Assembly (NCBI RefSeq): GCF_004944975.1
Contig: NZ_SPQG01000014.1
Coordinates: 31,537-95,536, forward strand
From: Halorhabdus amylolytica
GTDB lineage: Archaea; Halobacteriota; Halobacteria; Halobacteriales; Haloarculaceae
Length of the DNA stretch: 64,000 nucleotides
Direction: 5' to 3'
Part shown: piece after piece, positions 35,790 through 45,075 of the stretch
Layout: each line of letters begins with the position of its first letter
Numbering within the stretch: position 1 is the stretch's first letter
Made by a program: the position numbers and the translations under genes
Notes under the pieces: model-generated
Database searches by the model: none
Told to the model about the DNA's origin: nothing
Seen by the model: the letters and a program-made list of their open reading frames with translations, nothing else

Positions 35790-36073
35790 TCGTCGTCAGC
35801 CGTGTACACGCCGCTTCGATGTTCGATCCGATGGATTTCGAGAACTGACGACTCTCGATCGAGTACGCAGGCGAGGCGGTACTGACCGACACGGAGTTTC
35901 GAGAACGGCCCGCCAGTCAACGGTTCCAGGAATTCGTCGGGATCACGCCATGCAGCGTCGACGACCTCGTCGAGTTTCGAGACGATCCGATCCTGCACGT
36001 GTGAATCGAGCTTGTCGAACTGATCGGCGGCCTGCTGTGTGAACGCCCAGGTCCAGTCACCGTCACTCGGCAT
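35786..36073 (-). CDS. RelE/ParE-family toxin
   Basis: A 95-residue protein with the RelE/ParE pattern: WAFTQQAADQFDKLD, KLDEVVDAAWRDPDEFLEPL, KLRVGQYRLACVLDRES and LEIHRIEHRSGVYT. RelE toxins cut mRNA on the ribosome; ParE poisons gyrase. The basic residues in KLRVGQYR and HRIEHR fit the RelE-like side. It overlaps the preceding antitoxin by 11 bases (36063-36073), a standard antitoxin-first layout. Confidence 0.85.
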   Translation of the reverse strand: MPSDGDWTWAFTQQAADQFDKLDSHVQDRIVSKLDEVVDAAWRDPDEFLEPLTGGPFSKLRVGQYRLACVLDRESSVLEIHRIEHRSGVYTADDD

Positions 36074-36359
36074 CGTCTTCCCGGCCCATCATCGCACGCA
36101 CCTCGTCCCGTGAGACGAGTTCCGCGTCTCCGGATCGCAACTCGTGTTCGCTCGCCGCGATCTGTTGCCATCCCTCCCGGGAGAACGCCGGATGTTTCAC
36201 CGCATCGCGAGCGGCATACCGAAGAAACTCGCTACGGGAGTTGAACCCCTGCTCTTTCCAGGTCGCGTCGATGTCTTCGAGGAACGCCTCGCTGAGCCGG
36301 AGGTTGATCTGTACCGTCTCCGGTTCGTCGTCGCCGGGCGCGGCACTCGCGTTGGACAT
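36063..36359 (-). CDS. Ribbon-helix-helix antitoxin
   Basis: A 98-residue protein. TVQINLRLSEAFLEDID and FNSRSEFLRYAARDAV form a ribbon-helix-helix DNA-binding domain (about residues 16-60); the acidic C-terminal part would wrap round the toxin. Type II antitoxin paired with the RelE-like gene that follows. ATG at 36359 lies about 25 bases from TATA (minus strand ACTATACAC near 36381-36389), so leaderless and likely self-repressed. Confidence 0.85.
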   Translation of the reverse strand: MSNASAAPGDDEPETVQINLRLSEAFLEDIDATWKEQGFNSRSEFLRYAARDAVKHPAFSREGWQQIAASEHELRSGDAELVSRDEVRAMMGREDDAE

Positions 36360-36477
36360 ATACGTATGCTTTACGCTAGTGTATAGTAAGTCTTCGGTAC
36401 ATTTCGAAACGGGGGCTGAGATGGCAACACAGGGAAGGTATCCAGCGAAACGGCGTTTTGAGGTGAGAAGAAAGCGT

Positions 36478-38220
36478 CTAGTCGTCAGCGCTGGTCGCGT
36501 CAGTCGTCTTGTCCGGCACCTGGATCGAGGGTGTCGGCAAGTCGGGCACTTCAAGCACGCCACCGGTCGCTGCACTCGTCGCCAACGCAGCGAAGCGCTC
36601 TAAATTCCCGGTCGCGTCGATTTCCGGCGGTTCCCACTCAGCTGCCCGCTCGGCCAACTCCTCGTCGGAGACCTCCAGTGAAAGCACGCCCTTGTCAACA
36701 TCGATCCGGATGGTGTCACCCTCTTCGACCAAGGCGATCGGGCCACCCGCGGCCGCCTCGGGACTGGCGTGGCCAATCGCCGCGCCGCGGGTCCCGCCGG
36801 AGAAGCGCCCGTCGGTCAAGAGTGCGACCTCGCCCGAGAGGCGTGGCGAACCGCTGATTTTCGAGGTCGGTTCGAGCATCTCGGGCATGCCCGGCCCGCC
36901 CTTCGGCCCCTCGTAGCGGATGACGACGAAGTCACCGGGTTCGATCGCGCCCTCGTCGTAGGCATCGAGCATGGCCTGCTGTGATTCGAAGACTCGCGCC
37001 CGCCCTTCGAACTGGTGCATGTCTTCGTCCATCGCACCGGACTTGACGACTGCCCCCTCAGGCGCGAGATTCCCGCGCAGGACGGAGAGGCCCCCTTCCT
37101 CGTGGACGGGATCGTCCCGTGGCTGGATGACTTCACCCGGTTCGTCGCCTTCCTCCATACGCACGCCGATCGTTTTCTCGTCGACAGTGGGACGGTCGAG
37201 ATGAAGCAAGTCGTCGATCCGTTTGTAGAGCGCGGGCAGACCACCGTCGTCCCGGAGATGTTCCATCCGCCAGGGGCCGGCGGGACTCATGTGCGCGAGG
37301 TGGGGCGTCCGCTCGGCGATCTCCTCGAAGTCGGTGAGCGTGATGTCGAGCCCTGCCTCCTGGGCGATGGCGGGGATGTGCAACATCGTGTTCGTCGAGC
37401 CCCCCAAAGCCAGGTCGACGGCGACGGCGTTCTCGAAGGCCTCCCGCGTCAGGAAGTCGGAGGGACGGACGTCCTTCTGGACGAGATCGAGGATTTGCCG
37501 GCCGCTTTCGCGGGCGATCTCGAACTTCCGGTCGTCGGTCGCGCCGTGGGTGGCACACTCAGTCCAGGAGAGCCCCAGCGTCTCGGTGACGCAGGCCATC
37601 GTGTTCGCGGTGAACATCCCCGCACACGAACCCTCGCCGGGACAGGCCGAACATTCGAGTTCGTAGAGTTCATCGTCGGTCATCTCGCCTTCCTCGTACT
37701 GGCTGACGCCCTCGAAGACGTCCACGAGGTCGGCGGGCTCGTCCTCGAACTCACCGGCGGCCATGTGTCCGCCGGTGACGACGATCGCCGGGATGTCCAA
37801 CCGGGCGATAGCCATGAGCATCCCGGGAACGATCTTGTCACAGGAGGCCAGCGCGACGATCCCGTCGAACTGGTGGGCGTTTGCCATCAGTTCGACGGAG
37901 TCGGCGATGACTTCCCGGGAGGGCAACGAGGACCGCATGCCCTCGTGGCCCATCGCGATCCCGTCGTCGACGGCGATGGTATTGAATTCGAGCGGTGTCC
38001 CGCCGGCTTCCCTGACGCCTTCCTTGACGTACTCGGCGAGTTCGTCGAGATGGACGTGACCGGGAACGATCTCGTTCCAGGAGTTGGCGATCCCGATGTG
38101 TGGGTTGTGGATCTCCTCGTCGCTCAATCCGGCAGCACGAAACAGCGAGCGGTGGGGCGCCCGGTCGGCCCCCTCGGTGACCTCCGCACTCCGGAGGTCC
38201 TCTTTCGGTGAATCGGCCAT
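36478..38220 (-). CDS. ilvD: Dihydroxy-acid dehydratase
   Basis: A 580-residue enzyme of valine, leucine and isoleucine synthesis; it dehydrates 2,3-dihydroxy-3-methyl acids to 2-keto acids using an Fe-S cluster. Cluster and active-site motifs: ALASCDKIVPGML, CPGEGSCAGMFTANTMA and GSTNTMLHIPAIA, plus DGRFSGGTRGAAIGH near the end. Full length matches the family (about 560-580). The protein starts MADSPKEDLRSAEV. Stands alone on the minus strand; divergent from the hydrolase operon. Confidence 0.95.
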   Translation of the reverse strand: MADSPKEDLRSAEVTEGADRAPHRSLFRAAGLSDEEIHNPHIGIANSWNEIVPGHVHLDELAEYVKEGVREAGGTPLEFNTIAVDDGIAMGHEGMRSSLPSREVIADSVELMANAHQFDGIVALASCDKIVPGMLMAIARLDIPAIVVTGGHMAAGEFEDEPADLVDVFEGVSQYEEGEMTDDELYELECSACPGEGSCAGMFTANTMACVTETLGLSWTECATHGATDDRKFEIARESGRQILDLVQKDVRPSDFLTREAFENAVAVDLALGGSTNTMLHIPAIAQEAGLDITLTDFEEIAERTPHLAHMSPAGPWRMEHLRDDGGLPALYKRIDDLLHLDRPTVDEKTIGVRMEEGDEPGEVIQPRDDPVHEEGGLSVLRGNLAPEGAVVKSGAMDEDMHQFEGRARVFESQQAMLDAYDEGAIEPGDFVVIRYEGPKGGPGMPEMLEPTSKISGSPRLSGEVALLTDGRFSGGTRGAAIGHASPEAAAGGPIALVEEGDTIRIDVDKGVLSLEVSDEELAERAAEWEPPEIDATGNLERFAALATSAATGGVLEVPDLPTPSIQVPDKTTDATSADD

Positions 38221-38383
38221 TCTACGGAGAGATGGGGCGTTCCAGTGGGAGTAGGTTTCGGTTCAACGCCGAGATATCGTCCATCGAAAAGCGTGCTTTG
38301 CTGTCGATATCACAGCTGGTCTGGGCTGAGACGGTTGTCGAAGCGTTCGATACTGCCCGACAGTCTCCGAGCGGGGCGAATCA

Positions 38384-38410
38384 TATGAACAAAAAATATT
38401 TCTATTCATA
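38384..38410 (+). promoter_or_regulatory. Inverted-repeat operator over a TATA box
   Basis: TATGAA (38384-38389) and TTCATA (38405-38410) are perfect inverted arms either side of an A/T-rich centre (ACAAAAAATATTTC) that contains a TATA-like box. The operon's ATG is only 9 bases after the right arm (38419). A TetR-family repressor encoded as the second gene of the same operon is the obvious candidate to bind here. Confidence 0.7.
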
Positions 38411-38418
38411 CGTTCAAA

Positions 38419-39405
38419 ATGGGCGTAGTGGCAGGAATCATTCACCGGTCGGTCGATAGAGCCCAGGGCCACCTCGCAGCCCGACTTTTGCCGGAGGCGT
38501 CTATCGACTCGACTACAGAGGACCTCGAACAGTTCACAGAGCGATCGCCCCGGGATGTCCATCCCGAGACGGTCGAACCGGCACCACTGTCCTTCGGGGC
38601 GTCGAGCGGACGGTTCCGGACGACCCGCACGCAGTTTCAGTTCCCATCGCCACTGTCGACTGCTGACTGTAACGAGACGGTCGTCGGACAGCGGTGGACG
38701 CGACCAGGTGCCGGCGATTCCAAGACGGCAGTCGTGATGCTGCATGGCGCCTGGGCGAGTGGGTTCTGGGCCGAACGAGTCCTGGCCGGGCCGTTGCTGG
38801 ATGCCGGCGCGGACGTGTTCGTAATGGCCCATCCCTATCACATGGAGCGGGCTCCTCCGGAATCCGACTATTCGGGCCAGCAACTCTTTTCGGGAGACGT
38901 TCCCCGAGCGATCGAGGGGGTTATCCAGTCGACGGCTGATGCGCGAGCACTGGTCGGCGCGCTTCGCGAGCAGGGATACGACCACATCGGCGTGAGTGGG
39001 ATCAGTCTCGGTGGGAACGTCGCTGCCCAGACGCTCGCGCTCGCCGACGTGGATCAAGTCGTGCTGACGATTCCCGGTGTGGACCTCTTCGAGACGATGT
39101 GTGAATCACCGATGGCGGCTCTCCTTCGAGACGAAGCCATCGAGCATCGGTTTCCCGAGGAGCGGCTCAGACAGGCCTTCGAGGTCATCACGCCGATCGA
39201 ATTCGACGACCTCGCCACCGACCCGGATAACGTTCTGGCACTGTATGGACGGTACGACGAGATCGCACCGCCGGGTCCAGTTCGACGATTGTCCGAAAAG
39301 TGGGGATTCCGAACGCGGGCATTCGATCGCGGACATCGAACGATCGCGCTGGACATGCTTTCCCTGCGAACGGCCTATGCGAGTTGGCTACTGGAGGAAC
39401 CATGA
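38419..39405 (+). CDS. Alpha/beta hydrolase, first gene of TetR operon
   Basis: A 328-residue protein with an alpha/beta hydrolase fold: VVMLHGAWASGFWAERVL near the oxyanion region, nucleophile elbow HIGVSGISLGGNVAAQT (GISLGG), Asp in the region LALYGRYDEIAPPG, and His in RAFDRGHRTIALDM. No signal or membrane helix. Large N-terminal lead of about 95 residues before the hydrolase domain. The ATG is 9 bases from the operator. Its stop overlaps the TetR start (ATGA at 39402-39405), so the two are co-translated. Substrate is unknown, perhaps an ester compound sensed by the TetR. Confidence 0.8.
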   Translation: MGVVAGIIHRSVDRAQGHLAARLLPEASIDSTTEDLEQFTERSPRDVHPETVEPAPLSFGASSGRFRTTRTQFQFPSPLSTADCNETVVGQRWTRPGAGDSKTAVVMLHGAWASGFWAERVLAGPLLDAGADVFVMAHPYHMERAPPESDYSGQQLFSGDVPRAIEGVIQSTADARALVGALREQGYDHIGVSGISLGGNVAAQTLALADVDQVVLTIPGVDLFETMCESPMAALLRDEAIEHRFPEERLRQAFEVITPIEFDDLATDPDNVLALYGRYDEIAPPGPVRRLSEKWGFRTRAFDRGHRTIALDMLSLRTAYASWLLEEP

Positions 39406-40007
39406 GTCCGTTCACCGAGGATGACCGCGATCGGCTCCGTGAGGCGTTGATCGAAGCCGGCCGGGATCGGTTCAGCCGGTACGGACTCCGGAAGACCACG
39501 ATCGGAGAACTCACCGACGATGTCGGTATCGCTCAGGGAACGTTCTATCAGTTCTTCGACTCCAAGGCGGAACTCTATCTGGCAGTCATCGAACGCGAGG
39601 CCGAACGGGTATTCGACCCGCTCGTCGAGAACACGCTCGGTGCGGTCGACGATCCGGAGCGCGCTCTCGAAGCGTTTCTTCGGGGCATGCTCGAAGCGAT
39701 CGAGACGAACGATCTCGCCCGCTCGCTGCTCACCCAGGACGAATACGCACTGCTCCGCCGGAAACTCCCGGCCAAGGCGATCGAGGAGCGCCGATCGAGC
39801 AGCGTCGAGCGGTTCTTATCGCACATCATTCAGTGGCAAGAACAGGGAGTGCTCCCGGACGAGCATCCGGAAACCATTGCGAACGCGATCAGATCGGTTG
39901 CCTTCCTTGCGCTCCATCGCGAGGAGATCGGCGAGGACTACGAGGCTGCCCGGGACGTGTTGATCCGGAGTGTCGCCGCCGGCCTGACCCGGGAGGACCA
40001 GTCGTGA
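39402..40007 (+). CDS. TetR/AcrR family repressor
   Basis: A 201-residue regulator. The helix-turn-helix is clear: RFSRYGLRKTTIGELTDDV then GIAQGTFYQFFDSKAELY. The C-terminal domain should bind a small ligand. It sits between the hydrolase and the SRPBCC gene, with 4-base overlaps on both sides, so it probably represses its own operon through the operator at 38384-38410. Confidence 0.88.
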   Translation: MSPFTEDDRDRLREALIEAGRDRFSRYGLRKTTIGELTDDVGIAQGTFYQFFDSKAELYLAVIEREAERVFDPLVENTLGAVDDPERALEAFLRGMLEAIETNDLARSLLTQDEYALLRRKLPAKAIEERRSSSVERFLSHIIQWQEQGVLPDEHPETIANAIRSVAFLALHREEIGEDYEAARDVLIRSVAAGLTREDQS

Positions 40008-40486
40008 TAGTTCTCGAAGATTCGATCGAGATCAGGGCGTCGTCGAGGGATATGTTCGCCTTCGCAGCGAATCTTGACGACAATTATCTGGTCATGTCCG
40101 ACGATCACATCCACTTCGAATCGCTATCCGGCGATCCCGTCACCGAGGGATCAGTGTTCTGTCAGTACGAGTGGTTCGGGGACCGGCTCATCGGCGGAAA
40201 ATATCGGGTGAAGACGGTCGTGCCGAACCGTCGACTGGTGTACGAAGTGGCGTTTCCGCGGTCGATTCTGGGCGGTCAGCTGGGATTTTCGATCGAACCG
40301 ACCGAGGCGGGGATCGTGTTGACCGAACGCCTCGAGCTCGGGCGGTCGATTCCCGTTGTCAGCCCGGTCGTCGATCGCTTTCTCACCATAGTGCTGGATT
40401 CGACGATAGACCGTCTTCAGGACCACCAACACGACGGATTGAGAAACATCAAGCGGGCACTCGAAACTGATTCGTTCAGTCGGTGA
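40004..40486 (+). CDS. SRPBCC (CoxG/START-like) lipid- or ligand-binding protein
   Basis: A 160-residue protein of the SRPBCC fold: IEIRASSRDMFAFAANLDD at the start, FESLSGDPVTEGSVFCQY and VVPNRRLVYEVAFPRS in the middle. GTG start at 40004 overlaps the TetR stop (GTGA). Such proteins bind hydrophobic ligands in a deep pocket. With the hydrolase and TetR, this suggests an inducible unit for handling a hydrophobic compound. Confidence 0.75.
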   Translation: MIVLEDSIEIRASSRDMFAFAANLDDNYLVMSDDHIHFESLSGDPVTEGSVFCQYEWFGDRLIGGKYRVKTVVPNRRLVYEVAFPRSILGGQLGFSIEPTEAGIVLTERLELGRSIPVVSPVVDRFLTIVLDSTIDRLQDHQHDGLRNIKRALETDSFSR

Positions 40487-40509
40487 CTGATCTCACGATG
40501 AGCGACCGG

Positions 40510-41976
40510 TCAATCGTCGCTCGCGGCCGGCCCGGGATCGACGGCATCGTCCGGTGGCTCCGGCGTCGAACGCACGTCGCCCTCCCGCCAGGTCCCCCGG
40601 CGGTACCACAGCCAGGCGATGACGGCGCCGGCGACGTTCGAGACGAGGAACCCGATCCAGATGCCCCGGACACCCAGCCAGGACTGGGAAGCGATGTAAG
40701 CCACCGGCAGGCGGATGACGCCCAGGGTCAGCACGGCGATGGCGGCGGCAACCAGCGTCTTGCCGGCCCCACGGAAGCTCCCCGAGAAGGCCCGCAGGAC
40801 ACCGATGAAGCCGAAGGTAAGCGCCGTGTAGCGCATGAACTCCACGCCGATGGCGGTCACTTCAGCACTGGGTGACAGCGGCGCGACGATCGGTTCGGGA
40901 ACGAGGAAGATGAGCAGGCCGAGGACCGACAGGATGACGAACATCGCCTTGGCGGCCGCCCGGGCGGCCATCCCGGCCCGCTCGGGTTTGCCGGCGCCGA
41001 TGTTCTGACCGGTCATCGTCTCGACCCCCCGGCCGACCGCGATCGCCGGCAGGAAGATCACCGAGAACACCCGCGTCCCGATGCCGAACGCGGCGACGAC
41101 CGGGTCGGAGAACAACCCGACGACGATCAACATTGCATTGACCGATAGCGCCCGGCCGGTCGACTCGACACTGGCCGGGAGTCCGACCTTGAGCAGCGTC
41201 CGCAGGTAGCCCAGGTTCGGCACCATCGACCGGAGGTCGACCCGTATGCCGCGGCGACCCGAGAACATGATCGCCAGTCCGACCACCGTCGCGAGGCCGC
41301 GGGAGAACACTGTCGCGATCGCTGCACCCTGGATACCCAGCTCCGGAAAGGCGATCGTCCCCACGATGGGCGCATTATCAACCAGGGGCCAGCCGTAGAT
41401 GAGGAACGGATCCAGGGCGATGTTCAGCACGACCGTCCCGAACATCACGATCATGGGCGTGATCGTGTCGCCGGATCCTCGCATCAGCGCGATGAACACG
41501 AAGAAGCCGAACATGAACGGCAGTCCCAGCGCGATGACCTGCATGTAGGCCCGCGCACCCGGCAGGACGCTCGGCGAGGCACCCAACAAGTCGATCAGCG
41601 GTCCCACGACGGGATAGGCCAGCAGGCCCAACAGTGCCGAGCCGCCGATCGCCCAGGCGACCGTCTGGGAGGCCGCGTACCGCGCCTGGTCGCGCTCTTC
41701 GGCGCCGAAGTGCTGGGCGACCAGGACGCTCCCGGCGACCGACAGCCCCATCCCGAAGGAGATGAGCAGGAACACCATCGGGAACGCGAAGGTGATCCCC
41801 GCGACTGCGTCGGTCCCGCCCTCGCCCGCGATCCCGGAAAGCCAGAAGGTGTCCGCGATGTTGTAGGCCACCTGGAGCAGGTTGGTGATGACGATCGGCA
41901 ACGAGAGGTAGAAAAGCGGCTTGACGATACTTCCTTCCGTCAATTCCAGTTCCGACTGGCCCTTGAAGAGGTTCAC
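40510..41976 (-). CDS. MATE family efflux transporter
   Basis: A 488-residue, 12-helix transporter. VKPLFYLSLPIVITNLLQV is the family's N-terminal motif; two bundles repeat the pattern (LLKVGLPASVESTGRALSV in the second). MATE pumps export cationic drugs and metabolites using H+ or Na+. The ATG overlaps the end of the preceding TetR gene by 4 bases (41973-41976), so TetR and pump form one operon with the regulator first. Full length. Confidence 0.9.
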   Translation of the reverse strand: MNLFKGQSELELTEGSIVKPLFYLSLPIVITNLLQVAYNIADTFWLSGIAGEGGTDAVAGITFAFPMVFLLISFGMGLSVAGSVLVAQHFGAEERDQARYAASQTVAWAIGGSALLGLLAYPVVGPLIDLLGASPSVLPGARAYMQVIALGLPFMFGFFVFIALMRGSGDTITPMIVMFGTVVLNIALDPFLIYGWPLVDNAPIVGTIAFPELGIQGAAIATVFSRGLATVVGLAIMFSGRRGIRVDLRSMVPNLGYLRTLLKVGLPASVESTGRALSVNAMLIVVGLFSDPVVAAFGIGTRVFSVIFLPAIAVGRGVETMTGQNIGAGKPERAGMAARAAAKAMFVILSVLGLLIFLVPEPIVAPLSPSAEVTAIGVEFMRYTALTFGFIGVLRAFSGSFRGAGKTLVAAAIAVLTLGVIRLPVAYIASQSWLGVRGIWIGFLVSNVAGAVIAWLWYRRGTWREGDVRSTPEPPDDAVDPGPAASDD

Positions 41977-42557
41977 GCGTCACCCTCCGGCGTCCAGCCG
42001 AGGCGTGCTTCCAGGAAGTCCTCGACGACGGCACGGGTCTCGCTGGGACCCTCGCCGAGAGCGACCTCCCGTACGTGGCCCCCGTTGATAGCAGTGACGA
42101 CGAACCGGGCGACAGTCCCGGGATCGGTCTCCGCGAAGACGCCCGAGGCGGTCCCCTCGCTGACGGTCGTCTCGATCTCCTCGCGCATACGCCCGTCCAT
42201 GCGGCGGAACCGATCCCGATATGTCTCCTGGTAGGGCGCCTGGGACTTCAATTCCATAAGCGCGACGGCAAACGCCCCGGATCCCTTCTCGGCGGGCGTA
42301 AACACTGCCTCCAGGAAGGCAGACAACCGCTCGGACGGACCATCGGGATCGGTCGCCAGCCGCTCCTCGAAGTCCTCGATCAGGTGGTCGAGAAAGGCGT
42401 TGAGCAACTCCTCTTTCGTGTCGAAGTGATAGTGGATCGCGGCCGTCGACAGCGACGACTCCGCGGCGATGTCCTTGATTGTCAGCTCCGCGTAGCCATG
42501 TTCGCAAAGCGCGCGCCCGGTCGCGTCCAGGATCTCTCCCGGTGTCTCCGAATCCAT
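41973..42557 (-). CDS. TetR family regulator of the MATE pump
   Basis: A 194-residue regulator. Helix-turn-helix LTIKDIAAESSLSTAAIHYHF and DTKEELLNAFLDHL define TetR. The C-terminal domain (SEGTASGVFAETDPGTVARF) is the usual ligand-binding bundle. Palindromic DNA just upstream (42573-42609) is a likely self-operator. Co-transcribed with the MATE pump; probably de-repressed by a pump substrate. Confidence 0.88.
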   Translation of the reverse strand: MDSETPGEILDATGRALCEHGYAELTIKDIAAESSLSTAAIHYHFDTKEELLNAFLDHLIEDFEERLATDPDGPSERLSAFLEAVFTPAEKGSGAFAVALMELKSQAPYQETYRDRFRRMDGRMREEIETTVSEGTASGVFAETDPGTVARFVVTAINGGHVREVALGEGPSETRAVVEDFLEARLGWTPEGDA

Positions 42558-42572
42558 CTCGACGGACGTACC

Positions 42573-42609
42573 GACTGGTCAGTTAAGTCCCTTACTAACC
42601 AGTCAGTAA
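42573..42609 (-). promoter_or_regulatory. Candidate TetR operator
   Basis: TTACTAACCAGTCAGTAA at 42592-42609 is an imperfect palindrome with perfect TTACT/AGTAA arms; the neighbouring GACTGGTCAGTTAA at 42573-42586 repeats the core on the other strand. The sites lie 16-52 bases before the TetR ATG (42557) and overlap the expected TATA region. Confidence 0.6.
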
Positions 42610-42640
42610 GTGCCGACGAACTGAAGAGCACTCAGTGGCG

Positions 42641-44902
42641 TCACTCGAATCGGCGCCGTTCCGAGTCGGCGCGTTCGTCGCCGTAGGCGGCGACCAGCGA
42701 CTCGACCGCCGCGCCCAGGTCGCGCCTGCACTCCCGGCGGGAGTGATACCCCAGTTCGTCGGCGACCGTCCCCCAGGACCGTCGCTGGAGGGGTTTCATG
42801 ACCAACAACCGCTCTGCCCGGGCCACCAACAACGAGGGGTCCTCGGGCGCGACGAGATGCCGGAGGGCGAGACGTGCGAACGCACTGGGTGCGGTGTCGT
42901 AAAGCCCCGCCCCGTGGGCCGAGCCGGCGAGCAGGCGCCACTCGGGATCTGAGAGGCCGAGGTTGGGCACCCCGTCGATCGTCCGGAGGGCTGCCCGGAC
43001 AACATCGGGATCGAGTCCCGACAGCGGATCCGAGAGCGTCCCCTCGAGGCGGTCGAGGAACCACTCGGTGTGCCGTCCGAGCAGTTCCACCCCCGCGCTC
43101 GAAGTCGGAGCGAGCATGATCGCGGAGTGCTCGCCGCTGCGTTCGTTACGCGAGGTCGAGAGGTGGACCGCGTGATACCCGTTCTCGCGCCAGAACTCCA
43201 CCAGTTCGGGCGTCGCGCCGTAGCCCGTCCCTAGCCAGTCGATATCGTCACCGAATTCGTTTTCGATCCCCTCAAGCAGACGCGATCCCAGCCCGCGTTC
43301 ACGTACGGCGTCGTGAGTAGCGATACGCATCACGCGCTGGCCGACTGGGACGCCGGCCGCCTCGTCGCGCAACTGACTCGTCAACACGTCGGGGATCATG
43401 TTGCCCGCGACGCGGCCGCCCTCGTACATCTCGGCCCGCAGGTCGGCCGGGAGATCGCCCTCCCGAGCGAGCAACGCGACCGAGACGACGTGCCCGTCGC
43501 AGGTGAGCGCCCGCACGGAGACGTTCGGCGCGTCGAGCAGTCGGGCGAAATCGGCCGGCTCGGTTCGGTAGTGGGCGACGACGAGCAAGCCGAAAAGCTC
43601 CCGAAGGAGGTGTTCGTCGTCGAGCAGAGTCGACGGATCGAGTCGCCGGTAGGTCACGTTCTCGGGCGTCGCATCGGCGACCAACTGGTCGGCAGCGGGC
43701 GTCGCATCGAGCAACAGCGCACGGAACAGCCAGACCTCGATCGGATCGCCAGCGGCGTAGCGGATCGGCTCGTCCATCGTCCGCTCGGTCACCGCGAAGT
43801 GCGACTCGGCAAGGCGGTCGCGAAAGCGGACTTCGAAGCCCCGACCCGTCCCCTCGTAGCCCCGGACAGTCGTCGTGAACGCGACGGCTTGTGCGTCCAG
43901 ACACGTCAGAAGCACGTCCACGGGAAGGGCAGCCGCCTCGTCGACGATCAGCACGTCGGCACTCCCCGCCCGATCGACCGCCGCGGTGGGCCGGGCGAAG
44001 CGGATCGAACCGTCGCCGATCCGGATCGGGAGGTCGTCGTCCGCGGACGATCCGGTGTCGCGATCGACCGGGTCTCCCCGTTCCGAACCGAGGTCGTCAC
44101 GTAATTCGCGTGCCCGTTCGAGCAGTTCTGCGGCGTTCCGGCGTTCGGGGGCCGTCACGAGCACGTCCCGCCCGGCGGCAGCGAGACTCCCGGCGGCGAG
44201 CCCGGCGGCACTGGACTTCCCCCGGCCCCGGTCGGCCTCGATGACGACCGCCCGCCCGGATTCCCTGAGCGATTCGAAGGCCTGCAACGCGCCAACCTGA
44301 TCGGCCGTCAGACACCGCCGATAGGCCGCCGCTGGGAAGGTATAGTCGTCCGGTATCGACAGGTCAGTCGTCCGGAATCGCGGTGTCGGGTCCGTCAGCC
44401 CCTCTCTCTCGACGGTCCCCGCGTCGGCGTCGAGGATCGCGATCCCTGGATGCGCGCGGAGTGTCGCCACGAACCGCCGCCGGAAGTGGCCAGTCACGTC
44501 TTTGGCCGCGAACGGCGGAACCGCGAGCGTCTCGTCGAAGCCGTCACGCCGGTCCGGCCATGCGTCCAGGGGCGGGGTCAACAGTACGACGAGTCCCCCA
44601 CCCTCGACTGCACCGACGGCGCGAGCGATGGCATCGGGATCGAGCCCCTGGCCGGCGTCGTAGACGACGGCCTCCCGCGTTCGGCCCAGCAGCGCGTCGC
44701 TCCGGAACGGATCGAACCGTTCGCACTCGAGGAGGTCCTCAGGGCTGAGCAACGTGGTACGGCCCAACTCCAGATCGGCCGCGTCCACGACGGCCTTCAG
44801 TGTGCGCTCGCGGGCCCGCTGTCCGCCGGCAATCACTACCAGCCGCCGTTCGTCAGCTCTCCGGGCCTCCGCGCGAAGCCGGCGGACGATCGATGCGACC
44901 AT
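42641..44902 (-). CDS. tmcA: tRNA(Met) cytidine acetyltransferase TmcA
   Basis: A 753-residue enzyme, the archaeal TmcA/Nat10 type that makes N4-acetylcytidine (ac4C) in tRNA and, in archaea, widely in rRNA. Domain order: N-terminal DUF1726-like region, RecD-like helicase domain with Walker A IEADRGRGKSSAAGLA and the DEAA box DVLIVDEAAALPVDV, then a GNAT acetyltransferase core (RIATHDAVRERGLGSRLL), and a C-terminal tRNA-binding helical part. Length is right for archaea. Isolated gene, 26 bases downstream of nothing related; its start at 44902 faces the transducer promoter. Confidence 0.92.
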   Translation of the reverse strand: MVASIVRRLRAEARRADERRLVVIAGGQRARERTLKAVVDAADLELGRTTLLSPEDLLECERFDPFRSDALLGRTREAVVYDAGQGLDPDAIARAVGAVEGGGLVVLLTPPLDAWPDRRDGFDETLAVPPFAAKDVTGHFRRRFVATLRAHPGIAILDADAGTVEREGLTDPTPRFRTTDLSIPDDYTFPAAAYRRCLTADQVGALQAFESLRESGRAVVIEADRGRGKSSAAGLAAGSLAAAGRDVLVTAPERRNAAELLERARELRDDLGSERGDPVDRDTGSSADDDLPIRIGDGSIRFARPTAAVDRAGSADVLIVDEAAALPVDVLLTCLDAQAVAFTTTVRGYEGTGRGFEVRFRDRLAESHFAVTERTMDEPIRYAAGDPIEVWLFRALLLDATPAADQLVADATPENVTYRRLDPSTLLDDEHLLRELFGLLVVAHYRTEPADFARLLDAPNVSVRALTCDGHVVSVALLAREGDLPADLRAEMYEGGRVAGNMIPDVLTSQLRDEAAGVPVGQRVMRIATHDAVRERGLGSRLLEGIENEFGDDIDWLGTGYGATPELVEFWRENGYHAVHLSTSRNERSGEHSAIMLAPTSSAGVELLGRHTEWFLDRLEGTLSDPLSGLDPDVVRAALRTIDGVPNLGLSDPEWRLLAGSAHGAGLYDTAPSAFARLALRHLVAPEDPSLLVARAERLLVMKPLQRRSWGTVADELGYHSRRECRRDLGAAVESLVAAYGDERADSERRRFE

Positions 44903-45033
44903 CGCCCCACCGTAGATGGGACGGCTCCTTGGATGTGCCGAATTTATCGATCTCGGGGGAAATCGAAGTGTCTATCCCACATCCGTCGAATCGGGATGAC
45001 ATAGCGTTATCAGCTCGTATAACTGGACAGTTC

Positions 45034-45047
45034 ACTTTTTATAAATT
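45034..45047 (+). promoter_or_regulatory. TATA box of the soluble transducer gene
   Basis: CTTTTTATAAATTA is a strong archaeal TATA box about 33 bases before the ATG at 45076, with the expected start point beside the ATG. Confidence 0.65.
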
Positions 45048-45075
45048 ACGTGAGACGGCGGTCGTTGCTGGAACA

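Noticed and set aside
37015..38211. A 398-residue open frame opposite ilvD
   Set aside because: It mirrors a textbook IlvD gene; no recognisable domain and typical shadow composition.
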